Shown here: one piece after another, positions 1-6,651 of the stretch
How positions within the stretch are numbered: position 1 is the first letter of the stretch
How the letters are laid out: each line of letters opens with the position of its first letter
From: an uncultured Clostridia bacterium
GTDB taxonomy: Bacteria > Bacillota > Clostridia > RUG12999
Direction of reading: 5' to 3'
Length of the DNA: 34,240 nt
Assembly (NCBI GenBank): GCA_946555455.1
Contig: CAMNSU010000017.1
Span: forward strand, 1-34,240
Notes under the pieces: model-generated
Told to the model about the DNA's origin: nothing
Database searches by the model: none
What the model saw: the letters and a program-made list of their open reading frames with translations, nothing else
Program-made: the position numbers and the translations under genes

Positions 1-363
1 TCTATGACCATGGACGGAGATTTAACAACACGTTTTGCAACGGAAGGCGAACAATGGATTCAGTATGATTTAGAAGAAATGAAGGAAATGGACAGCATTT
101 CGCTTGCCTTCTATCTGGGCGCCTCCAGACGCTACAATATGGGAATTCATCTCTCGGAGGACGGAGAAAACTACACGACCGTATTCGAGGGTAAAACCTC
201 GGGTACCACAGAAAATCTGGAACGCTATACCTTCGACAGACAGCGGGCGCGTTATATCAAAATTACCCTAAACGGAAACAATGAAAATGAGTGGGGGAAC
301 TTGTCGGAAATTGCCTTTGAGTTCATTGAGGATTCTCTGGCACTGGCAGATGAGGCAGAATAG
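1..363 (+). CDS. C-terminal end of a protein with an F5/8 type C (discoidin-like) domain; 5' truncated by window edge
   Basis: The reading frame is open from the first base and ends at TAG 361-363, giving the last 120 residues of a protein that starts outside the window. The sequence has the pattern of an F5/8 type C (CBM32-like) beta-sandwich: a D-G-D-L-T-T-R-F-A opening, then W-I-Q-Y-D-L, a middle strand with Y-N-M-G-I-H-L-S-E-D-G-E-N-Y, and the closing R-A-R-Y-I-K-I-T-L-N-G. Such domains usually sit at the end of secreted carbohydrate-active enzymes and bind sugar chains. The next gene starts about 17 bases downstream and encodes a polysaccharide lyase, so this is probably the tail of another surface or secreted glycan-acting protein in the same operon. 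The catalytic part, if any, cannot be seen. Confidence 0.75.
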   Translation, partial: SMTMDGDLTTRFATEGEQWIQYDLEEMKEMDSISLAFYLGASRRYNMGIHLSEDGENYTTVFEGKTSGTTENLERYTFDRQRARYIKITLNGNNENEWGNLSEIAFEFIEDSLALADEAE

Positions 364-379
364 AGGAATGATTGCAGCA

Positions 380-2248
380 ATGAAAGGAAAAAACTATATC
401 ACAGCAGAGATAAAAGCGCGGGCAAAAGAACTTGCGGAAACGGTATCCATTGGCGTTTATGCTTTGGGTGCTCCGAAGGAGGACAGAGAAATTTGGGAGA
501 CGGCGGCGCGCCATACCGGCGCGCCGGCGCTCTTTCAAAAAGCGGAAACTGTTTTGCAGGAAGATATCGCGGTCATTGACGATGCACTATACTATAGCGC
601 AGAACGATTGGGACACAGTGGAAAAATAAATCGGGTGCAGTCTGCGCTGGTGCGGAATCTGGAGGACATGCTTTTGGCAGAATGCATGGAAAATAAGGGA
701 AGATTTCTGCCTAAAATAGAGGCGTATATTGAGACGATATGTACCATGAAATCTTGGGTCAATGCAGGGCATGACAGGGCATTTGGCTATGCACAGTATC
801 GGAACAGATGCGGCTTGGTTGATTTATATACAGCGGGAATCGTATGGGCGTTTATCGCTTGCGACAGCTGTCTGGGAGAGCAGCTTTCAGGAAATATCCG
901 ACAAATGATGCGGGACAGCGTGCAAATGCGGGCACTGGATATTTATGAAAGAAAGTTGCGGGGCGAAACAGACAAGCCGCTAACAGGAGAATTGGTGCCG
1001 CTCTACTGGCTGGACGTCTTTGGGAACTGGATTGCTGTATGTAGTGGCGCAATGACGGCGGGGATGTTATATTTTGGTGAAGAGGATAAAAAAGCCCTGT
1101 ATATTGCCGTTTATGAACATTGTATGGCGCAGTATGCGAAAAGTCTGAAAAACGGATATTGTGCGGAGGGTTTGTCCTATTGGAATTATGGCTTTGCCCA
1201 TTTTATTGCCGGTGCGGATGCGGTTGCCCGCGCAACCGGCGGCGCGGTGGATTTATATGTGCAGGGGGATTTGTGCCGCGCGGCGAAATTCGGACTTGAT
1301 TTTGCCATGACAAAGGACGATTATCCTGCCATTGCGGATTGCATGTTCGGCGAACAGCCATCTTCTTTCAATTTGTGCTATTATCACATGCGTCGCGCAG
1401 AGCATACAGAACTGCCGGCAGATTTGCTGACAGGTTACCATGTGAATTTTGCGCTGTGCCTGTTGGCGTGGGAATCTAAATTAAGCGGCACAATGCAGGA
1501 GCGGACGGGCAGAGACCCGCTGCGCAGCATGTATGACGGATATGATGTTTTGGTGTGCCGCAATCAGGATATGACGCTTGGTGCATGTATCAAAGGCGGT
1601 ACGAATCAGGAGCCGCATAACCACAACGATTTGGGCACTTTCGTGATTTCTGTGAAGGGAGAAAGCGTGATTGCTGATGTTGGTTATACGCGCTATACCA
1701 ATACGACATTTGAAAAAGAACGGTATCGGGAAGCGGCGCTGAGTTCTTTTGGGCATAGTGTGCCTGTGGTGGGTGGTTGTTTGCAAGGACCGGCAGAATT
1801 CAAATGCGACGTTTTTGACGAGGTACCGCCGTTTTATGCCACTGTTTTAGAAAAGCATTTCACAGAGATGCAGGATGAACTGCTGCTTGACCTGACGCCT
1901 GCATATGCATGTCCTCATCTAAAGCAGCTTACCAGAACGTTCACATTTTGCAGGAAAGAAAAGAAAGTAGAAATTTTGGACTGCTATGCATTTGACAGCC
2001 CTGACACGGTGGAATCAGCATTTCTGACCTTTGGTTCAGTAGAGATAGAAGGGAATAAAATTGTTGTGAGAGGAAAAAATGCAGCAATAAAAGTATGCGT
2101 TCCGCCGTCTGTTATGATTAAAGTAACGCCGATTTCAGGAGTGGTGGTAAATGACCATCGGGACGCGGTATATCCGGTGCGGATTGGAATTCGCAAAAAA
2201 GAAAAGGAGTCAGAAGGACAGTTAAAACTGATTTTTCGTGCGGAATAA
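380..2248 (+). CDS. Heparinase II/III-family polysaccharide lyase
   Basis: 622 residues from ATG 380, preceded by AGAGGA at 362-367. The frame is open further upstream (to 281), but that part overlaps the previous gene and does not resemble the family; ATG 368 is an alternative start. The N-terminal two thirds look like the alpha/alpha-toroid of alginate-lyase-type enzymes, with the landmark C-A-E-G-L-S-Y-W-N-Y-G-F near residues 262-272 (Tyr267/Tyr270 are candidate catalytic tyrosines). The C-terminal part has the heparinase II/III beta-sandwich signature E-P-H-N-H-N-D-L-G (His413, His415, Asp417), then A-D-V-G-Y-T-R-Y and F-G-H-S-V-P-V-V-G-G. The family cleaves uronic-acid polysaccharides by beta-elimination. 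No signal peptide is visible, so it may act on imported oligosaccharides in the cytoplasm, as oligo-lyases do. Exact substrate unknown. Confidence 0.85.
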   Translation: MKGKNYITAEIKARAKELAETVSIGVYALGAPKEDREIWETAARHTGAPALFQKAETVLQEDIAVIDDALYYSAERLGHSGKINRVQSALVRNLEDMLLAECMENKGRFLPKIEAYIETICTMKSWVNAGHDRAFGYAQYRNRCGLVDLYTAGIVWAFIACDSCLGEQLSGNIRQMMRDSVQMRALDIYERKLRGETDKPLTGELVPLYWLDVFGNWIAVCSGAMTAGMLYFGEEDKKALYIAVYEHCMAQYAKSLKNGYCAEGLSYWNYGFAHFIAGADAVARATGGAVDLYVQGDLCRAAKFGLDFAMTKDDYPAIADCMFGEQPSSFNLCYYHMRRAEHTELPADLLTGYHVNFALCLLAWESKLSGTMQERTGRDPLRSMYDGYDVLVCRNQDMTLGACIKGGTNQEPHNHNDLGTFVISVKGESVIADVGYTRYTNTTFEKERYREAALSSFGHSVPVVGGCLQGPAEFKCDVFDEVPPFYATVLEKHFTEMQDELLLDLTPAYACPHLKQLTRTFTFCRKEKKVEILDCYAFDSPDTVESAFLTFGSVEIEGNKIVVRGKNAAIKVCVPPSVMIKVTPISGVVVNDHRDAVYPVRIGIRKKEKESEGQLKLIFRAE

Positions 2249-2306
2249 TTTTCTCTTGGGGCGCGGTATGCCTTTGATGAGAGAACGGCATATCATAAAA
2301 GACAAG

Positions 2307-2332
2307 CGGCTGGATTTTATAAAATCCAGCCG
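2307..2332. terminator. Perfect 26-bp palindrome after the lyase gene, probable terminator
   Basis: CGGCTGGATTTTA (2307-2319) is followed directly by its exact reverse complement (2320-2332), about 60 bases after the lyase stop codon. The T tract that follows is weak (TTCGTCTTGTT), so it may also serve as an RNA-stabilising hairpin. It marks the likely end of the upstream transcript. Confidence 0.6.
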
Positions 2333-2460
2333 TTCGTCTTGTTATCAGATATTTTAAATAGTGTCCGGCAGGAAAGAGCGCTTTATTCCGTAATGGTTTG
2401 TAATATTGCCTAAAAAAGAACCTGGTATATCGGCATTTATACCAAGAATCAATAAAAAAC

Positions 2461-2489
2461 TTGACAAATTTTATGCGGGCTGCTATAAT
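2461..2489 (+). promoter_or_regulatory. Perfect-consensus sigma-A promoter with extended -10
   Basis: TTGACA (2461-2466), a 17-base spacer, then TATAAT (2484-2489), with TG two bases before the -10 box (2481-2482). All twelve hexamer positions match consensus, the strongest promoter in the window. Start is expected near 2496. There is no good ORF directly after it; the next gene (tetR) starts 260 bases away behind a terminator-like hairpin, so it probably drives a small RNA or a long leader. Confidence 0.8.
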
Positions 2490-2495
2490 TAGGAA

Positions 2496-2606
2496 CAAGA
2501 GATGGACTCAAATAGGATAGTGTAAAAAAACATAGGCAGACATGTTCAGAGCAGTGGGTGGTATCCAGCAAAATGATGTTGCAGAAGGAGAACCACTTAT
2601 TTTTTT
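2496..2606 (+). ncRNA. Candidate ~110-nt structured non-coding RNA
   Basis: The stretch runs from the expected start of the perfect promoter to a seven-T tract at 2600-2606. It contains a hairpin AACAT (2529-2533)/ATGTT (2542-2546), and a longer terminator-like fold in which GTGGT (2558-2562) pairs with ACCAC (2592-2596), enclosing an inner GCAA/TTGC stem. No convincing coding frame is present. I do not recognise it as 6S, SRP, tmRNA, a T-box or a known riboswitch. It could be a trans-acting small RNA or an attenuated leader of tetR. Folding and conservation were judged by eye only. Confidence 0.4.
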
Positions 2607-2617
2607 CACTACAATAT

Positions 2618-2633
2618 AACTAAACGGTTAGTT
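2618..2633. promoter_or_regulatory. Palindromic operator, copy 1 (upstream of tetR)
   Basis: AACTAA-ACGG-TTAGTT, 16 bp. A second copy, AACTAA-ATAG-TTAGTT, lies at 3601-3616 before the next operon, and both are followed by TGTGA. Length and symmetry fit a TetR-family dimer site, and its place directly before the tetR gene suggests autoregulation. Confidence 0.7.
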
Positions 2634-2636
2634 TGT

Positions 2637-2678
2637 GATTTCTAAATAAATTTTTAGAAATCGTAGATTGTTTTTTTT
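2637..2678 (+). other. Hairpin with downstream T8 tract in the tetR leader
   Basis: GATTTCTAA (2637-2645) pairs perfectly with TTAGAAATC (2654-2662). Eight bases later comes a run of eight T (2671-2678). The gap makes it a poor classical terminator. The T run overlaps the possible -35 box of the tetR promoter. It may be a weak attenuator, or simply AT-rich promoter DNA. Confidence 0.35.
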
Positions 2679-2695
2679 AATAAGTGTGATAAAAT
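2668..2695 (+). promoter_or_regulatory. Possible tetR promoter
   Basis: TTGTTT (2668-2673), a 16-base spacer and TAAAAT (2690-2695) preceded by TG (extended -10). It is the nearest promoter-like pair to the tetR start at 2749 and lies about 35 bases downstream of the operator palindrome. Confidence 0.4.
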
Positions 2696-2748
2696 GGTGT
2701 AGAAAAAGAGAATTAAAAATTGTAAAAAAGGATAGGAAGTGATGTTTT

Positions 2749-3411
2749 ATGGAAGGAAATGCAATCAGGACAGAAGCCGGCAGTCAAACGCGCAGACGAG
2801 TGCGCAACAGTGCGGTTGCAAAAGCAAAAATTCTGAAAGCGGCGGAGGACGAATTTGCAAACAATGGTCTTTCCGGTGCAAGAATAGACACGATTGCACT
2901 CGCATCAGGGTATAACAAAAGCCTTATTTATCAATATTTTGGAAACAAAGAAAAGTTATATGAAGTGGTGATTTATAATACCTATTCTAAATTGTCGGAA
3001 GTGGAGCAAGTCATTATTTCAAAAGAGCTGGGGTATGAAGAAAGCGTTGCAATGATTGTGCAGTGCTATTTTGAATTTCTAAAGGACAATCCCAACTTTG
3101 TGAAATTGATTATGCACGAGAACTTGAATCAAGGGAAATATATTGCCGCAAGCGGTTCGCTGCGCGTCAAAGACCCCATGCTCCGAGCGCTGAAAAAAGT
3201 TGTAGAAGCGGGAAAAAGCGAGGGCGTGTTCAACGAGAGCGTTGATGAAACACAGGTCTTGATTTCCTTGATAACCGGTTCGTTTTCCTATTTTTCTAAT
3301 ATCTATACGTTGTCTCAGGTATTACATATTGATTTGTCAGAAGAAGAGAATAGAAAGAAGCGAATGAAGTTTGTAACGGAATCTATTTTAAACTATCTGC
3401 GTAATGGGTGA
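2749..3411 (+). CDS. TetR/AcrR-family transcriptional regulator
   Basis: 220 residues, with AGGAAG nine bases before ATG 2749. Residues ~22-72 form the TetR DNA-binding domain: an A-K-I-L-K-A-A-E-D-E-F-A-N-N-G helix, then D-T-I-A-L-A-S-G-Y-N-K-S-L-I-Y-Q-Y-F-G-N-K-E-K-L-Y, with the classic Y-x-Y-F-x-N-K-E-x-L-Y ending of the recognition helix. The remaining ~145 residues are the helical ligand-binding and dimerisation part; the ligand cannot be read from sequence. The 16-bp palindrome before this gene and again before the dehydrogenase/transporter operon makes it the likely local repressor of both. An inducer derived from the transported glycan is a reasonable guess. Codon use resembles its neighbours. 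Confidence 0.9.
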   Translation: MEGNAIRTEAGSQTRRRVRNSAVAKAKILKAAEDEFANNGLSGARIDTIALASGYNKSLIYQYFGNKEKLYEVVIYNTYSKLSEVEQVIISKELGYEESVAMIVQCYFEFLKDNPNFVKLIMHENLNQGKYIAASGSLRVKDPMLRALKKVVEAGKSEGVFNESVDETQVLISLITGSFSYFSNIYTLSQVLHIDLSEEENRKKRMKFVTESILNYLRNG

Positions 3412-3479
3412 GGAAAAACCGTATTTACCTTTGTCAAGTGATGGTAATAAAACGGATATATACACGAAAGGAAAGGGAT

Positions 3480-3527
3480 ATGCTGGGAAAACAGGAGGAT
3501 TTGTTCATGAAAACAACATCAGGATGA
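3480..3527 (+). CDS. Possible 15-residue leader ORF
   Basis: ATG 3480 preceded by AAAGGAAAGG, reading M-L-G-K-Q-E-D-L-F-M-K-T-T-S-G before TGA. An internal ATG (3507) has its own AGGAGG eight bases upstream. Two good ribosome binding sites on such a short frame are unusual, but no family is recognised and it may be the remnant of a deleted gene. Confidence 0.2.
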   Translation: MLGKQEDLFMKTTSG

Positions 3528-3545
3528 AATATGTGATATCATGAA

Positions 3546-3567
3546 GAAAACATGTTTTCCTAGGAAA
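3546..3567. repeat. Two overlapping perfect palindromes
   Basis: GAAAACATGTTTTC (3546-3559) and TTTCCTAGGAAA (3556-3567) share four bases. They could form alternative hairpins after tetR or be a protein-binding site upstream of the operator. No U tract follows directly. Confidence 0.5.
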
Positions 3568-3600
3568 TAAAGAGACGAAAAAATTTTTTTGGCATAAATT

Positions 3601-3616
3601 AACTAAATAGTTAGTT
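3601..3616. promoter_or_regulatory. Palindromic operator, copy 2 (upstream of the transporter operon)
   Basis: AACTAA-ATAG-TTAGTT. Over 21 bases (3601-3621) it differs from the copy at 2618-2638 at only two central positions, so symmetric arms and the TGTGA flank are kept. A TTGGCA (3589-3594) just upstream could be the -35 box of a promoter that this site would cover. Confidence 0.7.
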
Positions 3617-3660
3617 TGTGAATGATGAGTAAATTAAGGGAAATATATGGAAAATTTTTG

Positions 3661-3689
3661 TTGAAAGTATAAAATTAGAACGGTACATT
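3661..3689 (+). promoter_or_regulatory. Candidate promoter of the dehydrogenase/transporter operon
   Basis: TTGAAA (3661-3666), a 17-base spacer and TACATT (3684-3689), placing the start about 30 bases before ATG 3726. The -10 box matches only four of six positions, so a promoter overlapping the operator at 3601 is an alternative. Confidence 0.4.
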
Positions 3690-3725
3690 GGAGAGAGGGT
3701 CAAACCTGTAGTGAGGGGTGAAGTT

Positions 3726-4724
3726 ATGCTGAAATTATTGGTTACAATACCAAATGGTTCTATTAAAGACAGCTTTGTTCCATATGAGGTGCGTGAACGT
3801 CTGGAAAAGCTGTTTGACGTGACCTATAACGAAGGAACAGAGCATTATTCCGAAACGGAATTAAAAACGCTGTTAATGGGAAAAGACGTTGTCCTCACAG
3901 GCTGGGGAACGCCAAAACTAACAGAACACGTGCTTGCAGGAAACGATACGTTGAAAATCATTGCCCATGTCGGCGGTTCAGTGGCAGCTATTGTAGATGA
4001 CTATGTCTATGAAAAAGGGATTCGGGTGCTGAGCGGCAATGAAATATATGCGGAGTCAGTGGCGGAGGCTTGCATAGCCTATGCACTGACCGCGCTGCGG
4101 CGGATACCGGATTATCTTGCGGTCACAAGAGCCGGCGGCTGGCGGGCGGAAGATTCTTTGTGGGAGGGGTTGCTTGGTCAAACGGTCGGACTGGTCAGCT
4201 ATGGAATGATTACCAAACATTTTGTGAGAATGCTGCAACCGTTTTCACCCAAGATAAAAGTCTATTCTTCCCATCTGGACGAAGCAGAGTTAAAGAAGAA
4301 CCACATGGAAAAAGCGTCTCTTGCAGAAATTTTTGCAACCTGCAAAGTCATATCCATTCATTCCGCGCTGACGGAAAAAACCTATCACATGATTGATGAA
4401 CCGCTGCTGCAAAGCATTCAGGACGGCGCAGTGCTGATAAACACGGCACGGGGCGGCGTGATTGACGAAGCGGCGCTTGTGAAAGAATTGAAAAAAGGCC
4501 GGTTTCGGGCAGTTTTGGATGTTTATGAACAGGAACCTTTGCCGCCGGAACATCCTTTGCGCAGTATGCAAAATGTATATCCCATTCCGCACATGGGCGG
4601 TCCAACCTATGACAGAAGAAAAGTGGTAACGCAGCGGCTTGCGGACGACATTTTGCGTATTCAAGGCGGAGAATCCCCCGAACTGGAAATCAGCCGAAGT
4701 TATGCTGTGCACATGACAAAATAA
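3726..4724 (+). CDS. D-isomer-specific 2-hydroxyacid dehydrogenase family protein
   Basis: 332 residues from ATG 3726, with AGGGGTG six bases upstream; GTG 3711 is in frame but would swallow this site. The family reduces 2-keto acids to D-2-hydroxy acids with NAD(P)H in the cytoplasm. The catalytic triad is present and correctly spaced: Arg242 in N-T-A-R-G-G, Glu270 in Y-E-Q-E-P-L-P, His289 in P-H-M-G-G. The nucleotide-binding loop is odd: the usual G-x-G-x-x-G is replaced by S-Y-G-M-I-T in V-G-L-V-S-Y-G-M-I-T-K. It leads the operon, 61 bases before the first permease, and probably handles an acid released from the imported sugar. Whether it still binds NAD in the standard way is uncertain. 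Confidence 0.85.
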   Translation: MLKLLVTIPNGSIKDSFVPYEVRERLEKLFDVTYNEGTEHYSETELKTLLMGKDVVLTGWGTPKLTEHVLAGNDTLKIIAHVGGSVAAIVDDYVYEKGIRVLSGNEIYAESVAEACIAYALTALRRIPDYLAVTRAGGWRAEDSLWEGLLGQTVGLVSYGMITKHFVRMLQPFSPKIKVYSSHLDEAELKKNHMEKASLAEIFATCKVISIHSALTEKTYHMIDEPLLQSIQDGAVLINTARGGVIDEAALVKELKKGRFRAVLDVYEQEPLPPEHPLRSMQNVYPIPHMGGPTYDRRKVVTQRLADDILRIQGGESPELEISRSYAVHMTK

Positions 4725-4785
4725 GAAAATCAGGGACAGAAAACGATAAATAAGCTGCAAGAGCGGAAAGGATAGGAAAAAAACA

Positions 4786-5700
4786 ATGACAAAATGCAGA
4801 GAATTTTTTCACGGACTGCGGCGTGATTGGCAGTTGGTGCTGCTGGTACTGCCGGGCGTGATATTTTATTTGATTTACAGATATTTGCCAATGTATGGTT
4901 TGATTATTGCGTTTAAGGATTATGGTATTTATACAGGAATTCACGGAAGCCCATGGGCAGGGCTGAAATATTTTCAGGAATTTTTCTCCTCCGGAGACTT
5001 TTTTCTGCTCTTTAAAAACACCTTGCTAATAGGGGTCTACAGTTTGCTTTGGTCGTTTCCGTTTCCGATTATTTTAGCGATTTTGCTAAATGAAATGCGG
5101 CTGAAATCATTTAAAAAACTGGTGCAGACGGTCACGTTTCTCCCCTCGTTTTTATCAACAGTCGTTGTCTGTTCCATGGTGATTGATTTTCTTTCGCCCA
5201 GCACCGGCATCATCAACACCATCATAAAAGCCTGCGGCGGGGAACCGATTTATTTTATGACAAAACCGGAATGGTTCAGAACCATCTACATATCGTCCGG
5301 CATTTGGCAGCAAACAGGATATAACGCCGTGATTTATCTGGCGGCGCTGACCAGTCTTGACGCCAGTCTGCTGGAGGCGGCGGAAATAGACGGCTGCGGG
5401 AGACTGAAAAAAATCTGGTATATTGTGCTGCCAAGTTTAATGCCCATCATTACCATTATGTTTATTCTGAATTCAGGAAATATCTTTAAAGCGGCGCAGG
5501 ATAAAATGCTGTTGTTATACAATCCGGCGACCTATTCCGTATCCGACATTTTCTCAACGTTTACCTATCGGAAAGGTATCGTGGAGAACAACTATAGTTA
5601 TTCCACCGCGGTCGGATTCTTTGAAGCCATGGTTTCGTTGATTGTTGTCACAGTCACGAATTATGTGAGTAAGAAAATGAATGATACGAGTTTGTGGTAA
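4786..5700 (+). CDS. CUT1-type ABC sugar transporter permease, LplB-like
   Basis: 304 residues. AAAGGAT/AGGA lies eight bases before ATG 4786. About six hydrophobic membrane segments start with L-V-L-L-V-L-P-G-V-I-F-Y-L-I-Y. The cytoplasmic EAA loop that contacts the ATPase is clear: L-E-A-A-E-I-D-G-C-G-R-L-K-K-I-W-Y-I-V-L-P. The R-Y-L-P-M-Y-G-L-I-I-A-F-K-D-Y near the N-terminus is typical of LplB-type permeases, which pair with a YtcP-type permease and import complex oligosaccharides. The partner permease follows at once. No ATPase gene is nearby, as expected where a shared MsmX-like ATPase serves several importers. Confidence 0.93.
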   Translation: MTKCREFFHGLRRDWQLVLLVLPGVIFYLIYRYLPMYGLIIAFKDYGIYTGIHGSPWAGLKYFQEFFSSGDFFLLFKNTLLIGVYSLLWSFPFPIILAILLNEMRLKSFKKLVQTVTFLPSFLSTVVVCSMVIDFLSPSTGIINTIIKACGGEPIYFMTKPEWFRTIYISSGIWQQTGYNAVIYLAALTSLDASLLEAAEIDGCGRLKKIWYIVLPSLMPIITIMFILNSGNIFKAAQDKMLLLYNPATYSVSDIFSTFTYRKGIVENNYSYSTAVGFFEAMVSLIVVTVTNYVSKKMNDTSLW

Positions 5701-5713
5701 GGAGATGAGAAGA

Positions 5714-6571
5714 ATGAAACGAAAAATAACGGTTTTTGATTGTGTCAATTTTTTGATTTTGTCAGCGGTTCTTTTCATCACCATTTACCCGCTGTGGTAT
5801 GTGCTGTGTATTTCGCTCAGTTCCACAGAGATGATTAACAGCGGAACCGTAACGCTATATCCGAAAGGATTTAATTTTGCCGCGTATAAACAGATTTTCG
5901 GGACGTCTAAAATCCTGCGTGCCTATTCCAATTCGGTGGTATATACTGCGATTGGTACGATGTGCTGTATGGCAATGACGATTGTGTTTGTCTATCCGCT
6001 TTCCCGAAAAAACTTTGTGCTGCGCAAACCCATTACCGTCCTGATTACCATCACATTATATTTTACCGGCGGATTGATTCCGACTTTTTTGGTGGTGCAG
6101 GGAACCGGACTGCTGGACTCCATGTGGAGCCTTATCATTCCAAACATCATATGGACGTTTGACGCCATTTTGCTGCGCAACTTTTTTGAAGGTGTTCCGG
6201 CAGAACTGCATGAGGCGGCAATTATAGACGGCGCGAATGAACTGAAAATTTTAATGAAGATATACATTCCGCTTTCCACATCAGCGCTTGCAACCATTGC
6301 TTTGTTCTATGCAATGGGGCAATGGAACAGCTATTTGCTGCCGTCCATCTATATCACATCTTATGAAAAATTACCGCTGCCGGTTATTTTGCGCGACATG
6401 TTGATGGAGGACACCAATTCCAATCCCAATTCCATTGCAAGCGGTCAAATCACGCCGGAAGCGCTGAAAAATGCAACAATGTTTGTCTCTATTTTACCGT
6501 TTTTGATATTTTATCCCTACTTACAGAAATATTTTGTAAAAGGACTGACCATGGGAGCAGTCAAAGGCTAA
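5714..6571 (+). CDS. CUT1-type ABC sugar transporter permease, YtcP-like
   Basis: 285 residues from ATG 5714. The AAGGAG site (5699-5704) overlaps the stop codon of the previous permease, so translation is probably coupled; ATG 5705 lies inside this site's spacing and is less likely. About six membrane segments, beginning with F-L-I-L-S-A-V-L-F-I-T-I-Y-P-L-W-Y. The EAA loop reads E-L-H-E-A-A-I-I-D-G-A-N-E-L-K-I-L. The C-terminal P-Y-L-Q-K-Y-F-V-K-G-L-T-M-G-A-V-K-G is the standard ending of this family. It forms the membrane channel as a heterodimer with the upstream protein. Confidence 0.94.
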   Translation: MKRKITVFDCVNFLILSAVLFITIYPLWYVLCISLSSTEMINSGTVTLYPKGFNFAAYKQIFGTSKILRAYSNSVVYTAIGTMCCMAMTIVFVYPLSRKNFVLRKPITVLITITLYFTGGLIPTFLVVQGTGLLDSMWSLIIPNIIWTFDAILLRNFFEGVPAELHEAAIIDGANELKILMKIYIPLSTSALATIALFYAMGQWNSYLLPSIYITSYEKLPLPVILRDMLMEDTNSNPNSIASGQITPEALKNATMFVSILPFLIFYPYLQKYFVKGLTMGAVKG

Positions 6572-6584
6572 TATTACGGTGGTA

Positions 6585-6606
6585 CGCAGGCAGTGATAGC
6601 CTTGCG
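6585..6606 (+). other. Stem-loop between permease and solute-binding protein genes
   Basis: CGCAGGC (6585-6591) pairs with GCC-T-TGCG (6599-6606) with one bulged T. No T run follows, so it is not a terminator. In many sugar-importer operons such hairpins stabilise the mRNA segment for the abundant binding protein; that role is inferred here. Confidence 0.35.
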
Positions 6607-6651
6607 AAAAAATAAATGATATCGGAAAGAAAGATTAAAGGAGGAATTTTT

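Larger units (their letters stand above)
3412..3725. other. 314-bp control region between tetR and the dehydrogenase/transporter operon
   Basis: It contains a 15-codon ORF of doubtful reality (3480-3527), two overlapping palindromes (3546-3567), the second operator (3601-3616) and a promoter-like pair (3661-3689). It is AT-rich throughout. No larger gene is present. Confidence 0.7.

Noticed and set aside
2551-2606. T-box or SRP RNA in the candidate RNA
   Set aside because: The GGGTGGTA stretch recalls a T-box and the GCAGAAGGA stretch recalls SRP RNA, but the flanking conserved bases of both families are missing.
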